NCBI GenBank assembly: GCA_964486155.1 | Contig: CAZAKQ010000002.1 | Span: forward strand, 1 to 62,153 | Direction of reading: 5' to 3' | Length of the DNA: 62,153 bases | Source: JAHITU01 sp964486155 | GTDB taxonomy: Bacteria; Patescibacteriota; Minisyncoccia; Phycocordibacterales; UBA12079 | In this document: positions 40,432-49,527 of the stretch, one piece after another | Layout of the letters: each line of letters opens with the position of its first letter | Position numbering within the stretch: the first letter of the stretch is position 1 | Program-made: the position numbers and the translations under genes | Notes under the pieces: model-generated | What the model was told of the DNA's origin: nothing | The model's database searches: none | What the model saw: the letters and a program-made list of their open reading frames with translations, nothing else

Positions 40432-41016
40432 TTACTCTACTGAATTAACAGAAATTTGACCTATTCTATTTACAAAAATTCTTTTTTTGACTCCTTTAGG
40501 TGAAATAATATAAATATTAGCAGAATCATATATTTCTGTTCCTGAATCAGCTTTTATAACAGCGCTCGGATTAGGTCTCAAAAAAGCTATACTGATACTA
40601 CTTGGAGAACAATCACTTTCAACACATAAATCATCAACTTCATTTCCTCTAGACATTCTTAAAGTATCTACAACTTCATCTAAACCAGGATCATAAATGA
40701 AATTAGGAGTACTCACAGGATAAATATCTGCAAAAATAAAAAATTCATCTGAATTGATGTCAAAATAAACTCCATATCCTTCGTTAAAATCTCCAGCAGT
40801 TTGTTTAACTTGCACTCCATAAGATTGAGCTTGTCTGATAGCTAAAGAAATTTCATAAGCTAAATTTTCAACTATAACTTGACTATTAAATTGAGAATGA
40901 TTAAAAAAAACAAAACCTGATACTAGTGCTAAAATTGAAATTGTCACTAATAATTCAATTAATGAAAATCCAGCATTATCTCTTCTATTATAAAAATTTA
41001 AGATTATTTTGTTCAT
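40432..41016 (-). CDS. Type IV prepilin-like protein (GspH/FimT-like)
   Basis: About 194 residues with prepilin site NAGFSLIELLVTISILALVS after a short basic leader, then a GspH-like domain (LAYEISLAIRQAQSYGVQVK). I chose the ATG at 41016, which overlaps the pilD stop by one base (TAATG), over an upstream start at 41049. It is thus translationally coupled to the prepilin peptidase. Confidence 0.82.
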   Translation of the reverse strand: MNKIILNFYNRRDNAGFSLIELLVTISILALVSGFVFFNHSQFNSQVIVENLAYEISLAIRQAQSYGVQVKQTAGDFNEGYGVYFDINSDEFFIFADIYPVSTPNFIYDPGLDEVVDTLRMSRGNEVDDLCVESDCSPSSISIAFLRPNPSAVIKADSGTEIYDSANIYIISPKGVKKRIFVNRIGQISVNSVE

Positions 41017-41852
41017 TATAATATAAAATTCAAACTCCACACATTCCAATTAAAGAAAAAAACTAAAATCATTCCTATTATTAAGAAAGGCGCAAAAGGT
41101 AATTCACTTTTAATTGTAAAATCTTTAGATAAAAAAGACAATTGCTTACTGTGACTAATTTTTGATAATAATATTAAAAACAAACCGACTAAAGCTCCTA
41201 ACCAAACTCCTAAAATAATAGCTGACGAACCTTTAATTAATCCTAAAAACCAACCTATTCCCAAAGCTAATTTAGCATCTCCTAAACCTAACCATTTTCC
41301 TTTAGAAACAATCCACAAAAATATAAAAGGGAAAGCCAATATCGGTCCAGCCCAAAAAATAGACAAAAAACCAAAACCATCAAAACTTAAAATAAAAAAT
41401 CTAAACAAAGCTATCCCAGAAAATAAGAAAACCCAAAGATCAGGAATAATTTTATTATATAAATCATATACAAATATAATAATTAATAATGAAAAAATCA
41501 CCCATAACGACATTAAATCAAAAAATTGTAATATTGAAGATTGAGACATTGAGAATTGTTTGAAAGTTGTGAATTGTGAATTGAAAATTAGAAGAAATAG
41601 TGTCCCCGACACTATTTCGACCAAGGGGTATTGCCAAGAAATATTCTGTTTACATTTTTTACATTTGCCTTTTAAAAACAAAAAACTCAAAACAGGAATT
41701 AATTCATACCATGTTAGTTTTTTATGACAATTTGGGCATTCAGATCTTCCATTTAAAGATTTTTTCTCTTGTCGTAAAATAACCACATTCAAAAAACTAC
41801 CAATAATAGTTCCAAAAACAAACACGCTTATTCCCAAAAAATAATTTTCCAT
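41016..41852 (-). CDS. pilD: Prepilin peptidase/N-methyltransferase
   Basis: Cleaves and N-methylates prepilins at the membrane. The 278 residues contain the two CxxC pairs (CPNCHKKLTWYE and GKCKKCKQN), the catalytic Asp in VYDLYNKIIPD and the GxGDxK site in GLGDAKLALGIG. An extra segment, NSQFTTFKQFSMSQSSILQF (about residues 92-111), is encoded by a dispersed AATTGTGAATTG repeat inserted in frame between membrane helices. It is the first gene of the minor-pilin operon; the TGATATAAT box (41860-41868) is 7 nt from its ATG. Confidence 0.93.
   Translation of the reverse strand: MENYFLGISVFVFGTIIGSFLNVVILRQEKKSLNGRSECPNCHKKLTWYELIPVLSFLFLKGKCKKCKQNISWQYPLVEIVSGTLFLLIFNSQFTTFKQFSMSQSSILQFFDLMSLWVIFSLLIIIFVYDLYNKIIPDLWVFLFSGIALFRFFILSFDGFGFLSIFWAGPILAFPFIFLWIVSKGKWLGLGDAKLALGIGWFLGLIKGSSAIILGVWLGALVGLFLILLSKISHSKQLSFLSKDFTIKSELPFAPFLIIGMILVFFFNWNVWSLNFIL
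41530..41605. repeat. AATTGTGAATTG-type repeat inside pilD
   Basis: Serial GAATTGTG and GAATTGAAAATTAG motifs of the dispersed repeat family, read in frame, followed by a hairpin GAAATAGTGTC CCC GACACTATTTC. Confidence 0.65.
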
Positions 41853-41859
41853 TTATATA

Positions 41860-41868
41860 ATTATATCA
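41860..41868 (-). promoter_or_regulatory. Extended -10, leaderless start for pilD
   Basis: TGATATAAT on the minus strand, 7 nt before the ATG. Confidence 0.65.
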
Positions 41869-41899
41869 TAATATGAAGTTTATTATATAAACAAAAAAC

Positions 41900-41926
41900 C
41901 TACTGAGGAGTCCAACCCCTCAGTAG
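41900..41926 (-). terminator. Terminator of the major prepilin unit
   Basis: Stem CTACTGAGG / CCTCAGTAG with a T-rich tail (GGTTTTTTG) on the minus strand. It separates the three prepilin genes upstream from the pilD operon. Confidence 0.85.
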
Positions 41927-41940
41927 ATTTTTTGTTTAGT

Positions 41941-42384
41941 TTAAGGCGCTACATTATACTCTCTTTCTGTATCACTTATATCTGTATCATTATCTTCTTT
42001 CAACAAAACATTATATTGTTGTAAAGTAGCACTCAAAGCATAATCTTGTCCACTACTTAATTGAGAATAAACATATTCCGAACCATTAGGATCATAAGAA
42101 ACATTTAAAAAACCATCTAATTGACCACTATATATACCGGACGGATAACTAGAATTAATATCATAATAAAGTTCCAAAGCTAATTGAATTTGTTTAATAT
42201 CAGATATTCTTCTTCCATCCTTAGCTCTTTCTCTTGTACCACTTAAAGACGTTAAAACTACTGAGGATAAAATACCTATAATAGCAACCACTACTAACAA
42301 TTCTGTTAAAGTAAAACCAAAATTAGTTTTCAAAAAAAGATTGTTTTGTAATTTTTTCTTATTTTTGTAGTCTAATATTGTCAT
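41941..42384 (-). CDS. Type IV prepilin (GspG/PilA-like)
   Basis: 147 residues with prepilin site NFGFTLTELLVVVAIIGILS (T in the usual I/L position of the box) after a 22-residue basic leader. The GspG-like signature ERAKDGRRISDIKQIQLALE and LYYDINSSYPSG follows. It is one of three tandem prepilin genes. Confidence 0.85.
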   Translation of the reverse strand: MTILDYKNKKKLQNNLFLKTNFGFTLTELLVVVAIIGILSSVVLTSLSGTRERAKDGRRISDIKQIQLALELYYDINSSYPSGIYSGQLDGFLNVSYDPNGSEYVYSQLSSGQDYALSATLQQYNVLLKEDNDTDISDTEREYNVAP

Positions 42385-42404
42385 ATCTTAAAAACTTACA
42401 AATC

Positions 42405-42806
42405 TTACGAAGAAGTTATACAACCGGTTTCTGTACAAGTAATAGTCCAAGCATCTCCCTCTGAAGTAGAAGCTGAATAAGCCTCTGAACCGGAAGTAGT
42501 TACAGTAGCTCCATAACTCCAATTACTAGGCAATTCAGGATAAATTACTGAATCGGGACATAATACAGTTGTTCCACCAGTAGGAGTTCCACTAGTCAAA
42601 GTCTTTTCTTCGTTAATACAAATAATCAAATGAGAATGCAAAGATGACATTTGAGTTTGAGCTCTACCTAATCTTCCTCTTGCTCTAGCATCTCCCAAAG
42701 AAACTAAAACTATAGAAGACAAAATTCCTATAATAGCTACTACAACTAAAAGTTCTACTAAAGAAAAACCTTTTGATATTTTTTTATTTACTGGTTTATT
42801 TAACAT
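42405..42806 (-). CDS. Type IV prepilin
   Basis: 133 residues with prepilin site SKGFSLVELLVVVAIIGILS followed by ARARGRLGRAQTQMSSLHSH. Three Cys in the C-terminal half could form a disulfide as in PilA. It lies between two other prepilin genes of the same unit. Confidence 0.85.
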   Translation of the reverse strand: MLNKPVNKKISKGFSLVELLVVVAIIGILSSIVLVSLGDARARGRLGRAQTQMSSLHSHLIICINEEKTLTSGTPTGGTTVLCPDSVIYPELPSNWSYGATVTTSGSEAYSASTSEGDAWTITCTETGCITSS

Positions 42807-42824
42807 AAATAATTTTAATTATTT

Positions 42825-43298
42825 TTAGTTACAACCGCTATCAAACCTTCCAATAGGACCTACAGCTGAATTAAGTCCAGCATTTAATTCTCCTGAACCA
42901 TACTCTAGATAAAAACAAATCTGAAAATCTTCAGTTCCTGCTCCAGCTGAACCGTCAGCAGCACTCAATGAATAACCACAAGCTCCGGTTGACGCACTAG
43001 AACAAGGAGTAGTACTTAAAGAAGGATCATTATAATCTGAGAAAAATGAAATATCTCCCGGACCTGTACAAGCACTGAACAAAGAATCTGCTGCTGTACA
43101 ACCAGTTAAAGCTACATTTCCAGTATCTGATTCAATTACTAATAACTTAACCATATCCTTTACATCTTCTAAACGACGAGCATCTCTCGCTTTTTCACGA
43201 GCTGTACCTAAAGAACTTAATACGACAGCTGCTAAAATTCCCATAATAGCCACCACAATCAATAATTCTATAAGAGAAAAACCTTTTTGTTTTTTCAT
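42825..43298 (-). CDS. Type IV prepilin (major pilin candidate)
   Basis: 157 residues with a very short leader (MKKQKG) and the prepilin box GFSLIELLIVVAIMGILA, then AREKARDARRLEDVKDMVKL. It is first of the three-gene unit and has the most canonical leader, which makes it the best candidate for the major subunit. Six Cys in the globular part could form disulfides. The 240 bp upstream hold no gene and probably contain its promoter, but I cannot pick it reliably. Confidence 0.87.
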   Translation of the reverse strand: MKKQKGFSLIELLIVVAIMGILAAVVLSSLGTAREKARDARRLEDVKDMVKLLVIESDTGNVALTGCTAADSLFSACTGPGDISFFSDYNDPSLSTTPCSSASTGACGYSLSAADGSAGAGTEDFQICFYLEYGSGELNAGLNSAVGPIGRFDSGCN

Positions 43299-43539
43299 AA
43301 ATATATTAGTTAAAAATTTTTAAAATCTAAGTTTACTTAAAAATTTATTTTAACTTACAAAATAAATATAACTTTTGATTCTATCAATTTTAACTCTACT
43401 TAATTAATAATTAATAATAAAATTATAAGACGATATAATTTATTTAATATATTATAACTCTAAGTTCTTTTAAAAAGGAAGTAAAGGTGGGGATAAAACA
43501 AATTCTTCAAATGATTTTTTATTCTTGGAATCTATTTTT

Positions 43540-44745
43540 TTAAATTGCTGAAGAAATATTGTAAATTGGCATTAAAACAGCTGCCATTAAACCACCAACT
43601 CCTAAACCTAGAAAAACAATCATTGCTGGCTCTATCATTCCTACCAACATATCAACCAAACCATTAACTTCTCTTTCGTAAAATCGTGAAAGAGTATCTA
43701 AAATTCCACTTAATTCTCCTGTTTCTTCTCCGATTCTTATCATCTGAACCATAATATTAGGAATTTCTTCATAGCCAGTCAAAGAATCCGATACCGAAAC
43801 ACCCGCTTTAATTTGTTTTACAGATTTATTTAAAATATCTTGATAAACGACACTATCTACTACAGTAGAAGTAGTTTCCATAGTCTTAACCATCGATACT
43901 CCACTAGCCAACATAGTTTGCATATTACCCAAAATTCTTGATAAATACATTTTTTTGTACAAATCTCCTATATACGGAGTTTTTAATTTAAATTTATCTA
44001 CAGATAATTTACCTACCGGAGTTTTAGCAAATCTAAAAAACATAAAAATACCAATAACTAAAAATACTAGTAAAAATAGTCCGTAATTTAACAAAAAATC
44101 ACTTATAGCAATCACAGCTCTTGTAAGAATAGGTAATTCTTGTCCAGCATCAATCAAAATAGAACTAATTTTAGGAATAACCATTGTAAACATTAAAACC
44201 ATAACTACAACAAAGACAATGATTACAAAAAGAGGATAAACCAAGGCATTTTTTACCTTAGATAATAATTCATAACCTCTATCTAAATGTTTAGCTAAAA
44301 AAGAAAAAGTTTCATTTAATTTTCCTGATTCCTCTCCAGATTTTATCATATTGATATAAAAACTAGAAAATACCTTAGGGTGTTTAGATAACGCTAAAGA
44401 TATCTGTGCTCCTCCTTGTATATCATCAGCTACCTTAGACAAGACTCTCCTTAAAGCAGGGTTTTCTGATTCATTTCCTAATAGACGAAAAACTCTTAAA
44501 GCTGACACATGCGAACCAAATAAAGTAGAAAGTTGTTTAGATAAAATAACCACATCCTTATGAGAAACTTTTTGCAAAAAAGTAAATTCTATATCCAGAA
44601 GTCCTTTTTTATTTACTTCACCTATATAAGTGATTACATAACCTCTATCTTGCAACGAAGAAATAGCTACTTCTTCATTAATAGCTTCTATTCTTCCCTC
44701 TTTCTCTATTCCTTTTTGATTTACTATTTTATATTTAAATAACAT
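43540..44745 (-). CDS. pilC: Type IV pilus inner-membrane platform protein
   Basis: GspF/PilC family protein (401 residues) that couples the ATPases to pilin assembly. There are two GspF repeats (about 65-190 and 270-395), each with a cytoplasmic helical bundle and membrane helices; KSGEESGKLNETFSFLA and RIGEETGELSGILDTLSRFY are the duplicated motifs. It follows pilT after 30 bp, within the operon running from pilM. Confidence 0.93.
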   Translation of the reverse strand: MLFKYKIVNQKGIEKEGRIEAINEEVAISSLQDRGYVITYIGEVNKKGLLDIEFTFLQKVSHKDVVILSKQLSTLFGSHVSALRVFRLLGNESENPALRRVLSKVADDIQGGAQISLALSKHPKVFSSFYINMIKSGEESGKLNETFSFLAKHLDRGYELLSKVKNALVYPLFVIIVFVVVMVLMFTMVIPKISSILIDAGQELPILTRAVIAISDFLLNYGLFLLVFLVIGIFMFFRFAKTPVGKLSVDKFKLKTPYIGDLYKKMYLSRILGNMQTMLASGVSMVKTMETTSTVVDSVVYQDILNKSVKQIKAGVSVSDSLTGYEEIPNIMVQMIRIGEETGELSGILDTLSRFYEREVNGLVDMLVGMIEPAMIVFLGLGVGGLMAAVLMPIYNISSAI

Positions 44746-44775
44746 AATAATTTGTTAAAAACCTAAAGAATATTT

Positions 44776-45837
44776 TTAATTTAAATTTCTACTTAATTCT
44801 TTTGATCTATAAGAATATTTTTTAGCATTTTCTAAAGTAATTTCTCCCATTCGGACTAATTCTTCTAAAGATTTATTCAAACTAATCATTCCTTCTTTAG
44901 AAGAAGTTTCAATTACATTATTAATCTCAAAAGTTCTCCCTTCTCTAATCAAATTTGCCGTAGCATTATTATTTATCATTAATTCATAAGCAGGAATCAT
45001 TCCTCCTGAAATTCTAGGGATTAGTCTCTGAGAAAAAATACCCAACAAAGAAGCAGCTAATTGGATTTTTATTTGGCCTTGCTGTTCAGGAGGGAACACA
45101 TCAATTATTCTATCTATAGTTTGCGCAGCATTATTTGTGTGTAAGGTAGAAAAAACTAAGTGTCCTGTTTCAGCTGCAGTAACGGAAGTAGATATAGTTT
45201 CTAAGCCTCTCATTTCTCCAATCATTAACACATCAACATCTTGTCGAAACATTGATTTTAAAGCAGTTGGAAAATCTTTTGTATCTATTTTAATTTCTCG
45301 CTGATCTATCATAGACTTTCCTTTTTGAAAAATATATTCAACAGGATCTTCTATTGTCATTATATGTTCAGCCCTAGATTGATTAATCATCTCTATCATA
45401 GAAGATAATGTCGTTGATTTTCCATGCCCCATAGGTCCTACTACTAAAAAAAATCCCTGTTGTTTTTGAATAAAATTCTCTAAAATAGAAGGTAAATTAA
45501 GCTCATTTAAAGTTTTTACTTTCTTAGGAATCAACCTTAAACTTATTCCTATTGATTTTTGAGCAAAAAAACAACTTCCTCTAAAACGAGACTTTGAAGT
45601 TTCATAAGAAAAATCTATCTCTTTATTCTTTAAAAATTCTTCTACTTGCTTAGGGCTAAGAAGAATATTTAATATTTCTTTCATATCTTCAGAACTAAGA
45701 ACAGACATAGACTCTAAATAATGCAATAGCCCATGTACTCTAATTACAGGATGTTCTCCTTCAGCCAAATGAATATCAGATCCATTTTCTTTAATAACAG
45801 CCTCTATTAAACTTTCTACTAATTGTTTATAATCCAT
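44776..45837 (-). CDS. pilT: Type IV pilus retraction ATPase
   Basis: Hexameric ATPase that drives pilus retraction (353 residues). The Walker A loop is unusual, GPMGHGKST instead of the family GPTGSGKST; IEDPVEYIF (Asp box), LIGEMRGLETISTSVTAAET and LVFSTLHTNNAAQTIDR (Walker B and His box) are canonical. A TATAAT box lies 15 nt before the ATG, in the gap carrying the repeat at 45896-46078. Twitching or DNA uptake is implied. Confidence 0.93.
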   Translation of the reverse strand: MDYKQLVESLIEAVIKENGSDIHLAEGEHPVIRVHGLLHYLESMSVLSSEDMKEILNILLSPKQVEEFLKNKEIDFSYETSKSRFRGSCFFAQKSIGISLRLIPKKVKTLNELNLPSILENFIQKQQGFFLVVGPMGHGKSTTLSSMIEMINQSRAEHIMTIEDPVEYIFQKGKSMIDQREIKIDTKDFPTALKSMFRQDVDVLMIGEMRGLETISTSVTAAETGHLVFSTLHTNNAAQTIDRIIDVFPPEQQGQIKIQLAASLLGIFSQRLIPRISGGMIPAYELMINNNATANLIREGRTFEINNVIETSSKEGMISLNKSLEELVRMGEITLENAKKYSYRSKELSRNLN

Positions 45838-45895
45838 GATTGTTTAAATTAATTATATTATATTTTTTAAAATTCGTCACATAAGTTTGTGTATA

Positions 45896-46078
45896 GTAAA
45901 TTATATTCACAATTTAATTTTCAATTCACAATTCTCAATCCGCCAGCTGGCGAATCAATCAATGAATTAATTATCAATTTTCAAACACGAATTTTGGCTC
46001 CGCCAAAATTCGTCAACATTGGAAATTTAAACATTGAAAATTCCTTGAAAATTATGAATTATGAATTGAAAATTTTTT
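45896..46078. repeat. AATTTTCAATT-type repeat array between pilB and pilT
   Basis: Serial AATTCACAATTCTCAAT motifs, a GC palindrome (CCGCCAGCTGGCG), and 58 bp (45991-46048) identical to 49442-49499, including the hairpin ATTTTGGC TCC GCCAAAAT. Confidence 0.85.
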
Positions 46079-47805
46079 TAAAGTTTATTTGCTTCTTCAA
46101 ACGGAATAATCTTTTTAAAAGCTTTAATTAGAGCATCTTGTTTCATAGTAACCATTCCTTTTCCCATTACAACTTTTTCAATAGAAACTGAATCAGGACT
46201 CTTTAAAATAATTTCTTCTATATCTGAATCCATTTCAATAACTTCGTAAACTCCTGTTCTTCCTTTCATTCCTTGAGGGTTTCCTTCTATAGGAGTAGCT
46301 TCATAAACACTATCTGGAACTTCTATATCCTTTCTATATTCTTCAGGCAGACTTTCAAAAGCTTTATCTATCATCATTTTAATACTTCCTTCTATAGGAA
46401 TAGCCTTACCAGATCCTTCTGCTAATTTTCTAGTCAATCTTTGAGCAATAGCTACTATTAAAGTAGGAGCAATTAAATAAGGATCTACTCCCATTTCAAT
46501 CAATCTAGGAATAACTCCAACCGCATTATTAGTATGGATAGTAGACAAAACTAAATGACCTGTTAAAGCTGCCTGAATAGCCAAACCAGCAGTTTCTTTA
46601 TCTCTAATCTCACCTACCATAATTACATCTGGATCTTGTCTTAAAGTTGTTCTCAGTCCACTAGCAAAAGTATATCCTATTTCTGGACGAACTTGAGATT
46701 GACTTACTCCTTCTACGTTTTTTTCTACAGGGTCTTCTAAACTCAATACATTTTTACTTAATCGATCCACTTCATTTAGAATTGAATATAAAGTCGTGGT
46801 TTTTCCTGAACCAGTCGGACCTGAAATCAAAACTAATCCATGAGATTTCCTTATCCCTTTTTTAATAATAGATGAATTCTTTTCGCTCAAACCTAATTGT
46901 TCAAGCTTAGGTACTCCTTCATTAGATTCTAAAAGACGCATTACAACCTTTTCTCCATAATAAGTGGGAAAAGTAGAGACTCTAAAGTCAACTTTTGCTT
47001 CGTCAATCATCGCTGAAAAACGACCATCTTGAGGTTTTCTTTTTTCATCTAATCTCATTTGAGCTAGAATTTTAATTCTAGCTACAACAGCCCCATGGAC
47101 TTTAATCGGTAAAACTAAATGAGTTGATAAAACTCCATCTATTCTAAAACGAACACGAACCTTTTCTCCTACATGCTCAATATGAACATCAGAAGCACTT
47201 CCTTCATGAGCAAATCTTAAAATAGTAGCTACTATTTTAGTTACGGGAGCATCTTCTGTAATAGTTGCTTCTAATTTTTTCTTATCTTTATTTACTTTAT
47301 TTACAGCACTGCTGATCTTAGCTTCTTCTTCTGTTAACTCTAACTCTAATTCAGTCAAAGCTTGGGAAACCTCCCCTCTTAAACCACGGTATCCATCAAT
47401 AATCAATTCAAAATCACTAAAAGAAATTACAAAAAGTTTAAAAGGTAACCCTATCTTAGAAGAAATAAACTGAATAGCATCTCGAGCTTCAATATTAGAA
47501 GGATCCATTATTCCTATCTCCAAAAAATTATCTACAACTCCCAAAGGAACAAATTTATAATGCAAAGCTGATTTCTCAGGAACATATTTAAGAGCTTTAT
47601 TTGAAAAATTATCTATACTTAAATCTTTAGAAGGTAAATTAAAAAACTCCTCTTTAGCTTTAAGGATTTCTTGTTTAGCTATACCGTTTTTAATAAGAAT
47701 TAAATCTAAGTTAGCATCTTCATCTGTAGCTAAACTTTTTTTTACTATAGCTAGCAATTCAGGCGTAACTATATTCTTTTTAGATAAAATATCTAAATAA
47801 CTCAT
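46078..47805 (-). CDS. pilB: Type IV pilus assembly ATPase
   Basis: Extension ATPase (GspE/PilB family, 575 residues). An N-terminal GspE-N domain (about 1-150) is followed by the ATPase core: GPTGSGKTTTLYSIL (Walker A), SLEDPVEKNVEGVSQ, and VGEIRDKETAGLAIQAALTG. The C-terminal zinc subdomain of typical GspE/PilB proteins (two CxxC) has no Cys here; the region reads RTGVYEVIEM after a Cys-free linker. It lies between the pilP-like gene and pilT. Confidence 0.93.
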   Translation of the reverse strand: MSYLDILSKKNIVTPELLAIVKKSLATDEDANLDLILIKNGIAKQEILKAKEEFFNLPSKDLSIDNFSNKALKYVPEKSALHYKFVPLGVVDNFLEIGIMDPSNIEARDAIQFISSKIGLPFKLFVISFSDFELIIDGYRGLRGEVSQALTELELELTEEEAKISSAVNKVNKDKKKLEATITEDAPVTKIVATILRFAHEGSASDVHIEHVGEKVRVRFRIDGVLSTHLVLPIKVHGAVVARIKILAQMRLDEKRKPQDGRFSAMIDEAKVDFRVSTFPTYYGEKVVMRLLESNEGVPKLEQLGLSEKNSSIIKKGIRKSHGLVLISGPTGSGKTTTLYSILNEVDRLSKNVLSLEDPVEKNVEGVSQSQVRPEIGYTFASGLRTTLRQDPDVIMVGEIRDKETAGLAIQAALTGHLVLSTIHTNNAVGVIPRLIEMGVDPYLIAPTLIVAIAQRLTRKLAEGSGKAIPIEGSIKMMIDKAFESLPEEYRKDIEVPDSVYEATPIEGNPQGMKGRTGVYEVIEMDSDIEEIILKSPDSVSIEKVVMGKGMVTMKQDALIKAFKKIIPFEEANKL

Positions 47806-47874
47806 ATAATTTCAAACAAAGTTTTATAAAAAATTTATTTTCAATATAATTTTTTATAAAACCTAACTCTTAAA

Positions 47875-48189
47875 TTATTCTTCAATTTCAATATCTAACA
47901 TGAAATCTTCAAAAGGGTTATTTCTTCCTAATTCTTTTTCATCCAACTCAATACTGAAATCTATCAATTCTTTAAAAGCAATATCTTCAAAAATACTGTT
48001 GTCTAATTTTAAAGATTTCAAAGCTAATAGTATCTCTAAAGTTTCTTTACTTACTTCATTTATATTTCCTTTTATAGAAGTTAATTGTGAACTAGCTGAA
48101 ACATTAGATCTTCCTAAAATCAGAAACAAAGCTATTAATACAATTACTAATATTAAGATATTTCGTTTTTTTAAAATTATATTAAACAT
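47875..48189 (-). CDS. PilP-like pilus assembly protein
   Basis: 104 residues: an N-terminal hydrophobic helix (about 10-27), then a conserved C-terminal motif LKLDNSIFEDIAFKELIDFS ending in GRNNPFEDF. This FxdpaFxxLxDfs...GRxNPF pattern is typical of the small protein encoded after pilO in CPR pilus operons and resembles the PilP alignment-complex peptide. Its position between pilO and pilB supports that role. Confidence 0.72.
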   Translation of the reverse strand: MFNIILKKRNILILVIVLIALFLILGRSNVSASSQLTSIKGNINEVSKETLEILLALKSLKLDNSIFEDIAFKELIDFSIELDEKELGRNNPFEDFMLDIEIEE

Positions 48190-48193
48190 TATT

Positions 48194-48733
48194 TTATTCT
48201 TCTAACCAATAAGTTTTAAAATTTAATTTAAATTGATATAAACTTAATTTACTCGATTCAAAAGAAAGTTCATTAATATCCATAATCCTCAAACTAGAAC
48301 TAAGATCATCTAAAAACTTTATGAAATCTTTATAAGAAGCTTCTATTTTTAGATTTAAATTAATAGTATTATATCCTTTAGTATTTGGTCCTAATGAATC
48401 TGTTTCATCAGCGGAAATTCCCACATCTACTTTTCTGATTGTAGCTCCATATTTAGAAGCCATCGAATCTATTTCCATTATTAATTTAACATTATCTACA
48501 TTATTTGGAACTATCTTTTCTAGTCGGTCAATGTCTTCTGGATTAAAGGTATTATATTTTGACAACAAAGCATCTCTCACTCCTCGTAATTCTTTTGACT
48601 TATCTAAAGCCTCATCGTATTGAATCTTTTCTATTTTTAATTTTTTTATTTCTTGATAATTAGGATCAATAAAAAAATAAGCTAAAGCCCCAGATAATAG
48701 TATTAAAAATATTGGTGTAGCGAACTTAAACAT
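48194..48733 (-). CDS. pilO: Pilus alignment protein PilO
   Basis: 179 residues: an N-terminal membrane helix (about 3-22), a coiled coil (about 25-60) and a ferredoxin-like domain. It pairs with PilN to form the periplasmic part of the alignment complex in diderms; here it probably faces the outside of the membrane. It follows pilN after 10 bp and precedes the pilP-like gene by 4 bp. Confidence 0.82.
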   Translation of the reverse strand: MFKFATPIFLILLSGALAYFFIDPNYQEIKKLKIEKIQYDEALDKSKELRGVRDALLSKYNTFNPEDIDRLEKIVPNNVDNVKLIMEIDSMASKYGATIRKVDVGISADETDSLGPNTKGYNTINLNLKIEASYKDFIKFLDDLSSSLRIMDINELSFESSKLSLYQFKLNFKTYWLEE

Positions 48734-48743
48734 AATGTTATTT

Positions 48744-49334
48744 TTATTCCAATTTACTTAAATTATCCTTATAAGAAATTAATTTTGGATCTATTTTCAT
48801 ACTAACAGTAAAAATAATATCACCTAAAGTATTTACTCCTAAATCTGAAAAAATAGGATTTATAATATTCTTATTTTTACCTAAAATATCTGATTGAATT
48901 GCAATTGCTGCGTAACTACTAGCCTTTCCATCTAATGTTAACATATACCCTTCTTTAGTAATTTCAAAATTAAAATTATCAAACATCACTTCTTTTAAGG
49001 TATTTTTCTCTAAAAAACTAAATAAATGAACTAAAGAAGTATGCTTATTCAAAATTTCTTTAGTAACCTCTACTCTTTTATCAAATTTAGAAAGTTTTTG
49101 GATTAAAGCCAAATCCAAGCCTCCTTTTTCTTTCTCTAAAATAATATTTTTATTTACTATATTACTTTCCAAAAATCCTTTATAAAAATAAACCCCTGCC
49201 GAAGCAACCAAAACAGCTACAAAAACAAAAGAAGACACAGCTACAGATAAGCCTACAAACTTTTTACCTGATTTTTTTTCAGAGTAATCTTTTTTTGGAA
49301 TAAAAGAAGTTTCCATCATATATATATTATACAT
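48744..49334 (-). CDS. pilN: Pilus alignment protein PilN
   Basis: Up to 196 residues with a cytoplasmic N-terminus containing TSFIPKKDY, similar to the PilM-binding NFLP-type motif, then a membrane helix (about 28-50), a coiled coil and a ferredoxin-like domain. The ATG six codons downstream (49319) is an equally good start, as it begins METSFIPK right at the motif. It is separated from pilM by a 190-bp repeat region. Confidence 0.82.
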   Translation of the reverse strand: MYNIYMMETSFIPKKDYSEKKSGKKFVGLSVAVSSFVFVAVLVASAGVYFYKGFLESNIVNKNIILEKEKGGLDLALIQKLSKFDKRVEVTKEILNKHTSLVHLFSFLEKNTLKEVMFDNFNFEITKEGYMLTLDGKASSYAAIAIQSDILGKNKNIINPIFSDLGVNTLGDIIFTVSMKIDPKLISYKDNLSKLE

Positions 49335-49375
49335 TAAAAAATAATCTGTATCTTAAAAAGTGTGGATAGAAACGA

Positions 49376-49526
49376 ATACGAATTTTCAATTTCTAATTTT
49401 CAATTTTCAATCAATAAAAAATGTTCAATTCTCAAACATGGATTTTGGCTCCGCCAAAATTCGTCAACATTGGAAATTTAAACATTGAAAATTCCTTGAG
49501 AATTGTAAATTGTAAATTGAGAATTT
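49376..49526. repeat. AATTTTCAATT-type repeat array between pilM and pilN
   Basis: Serial AATTTTCAATT motifs around 58 bp (49442-49499) identical to 45991-46048. It has no coding potential of its own. Confidence 0.87.
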
Positions 49527-49527
49527 T

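Noticed and set aside
45889..46131. Plus-strand ORF between pilT and pilB
   Set aside because: It consists of the AATTTTCAATT repeat array, which has few stops in several frames, and it overlaps the end of pilB.
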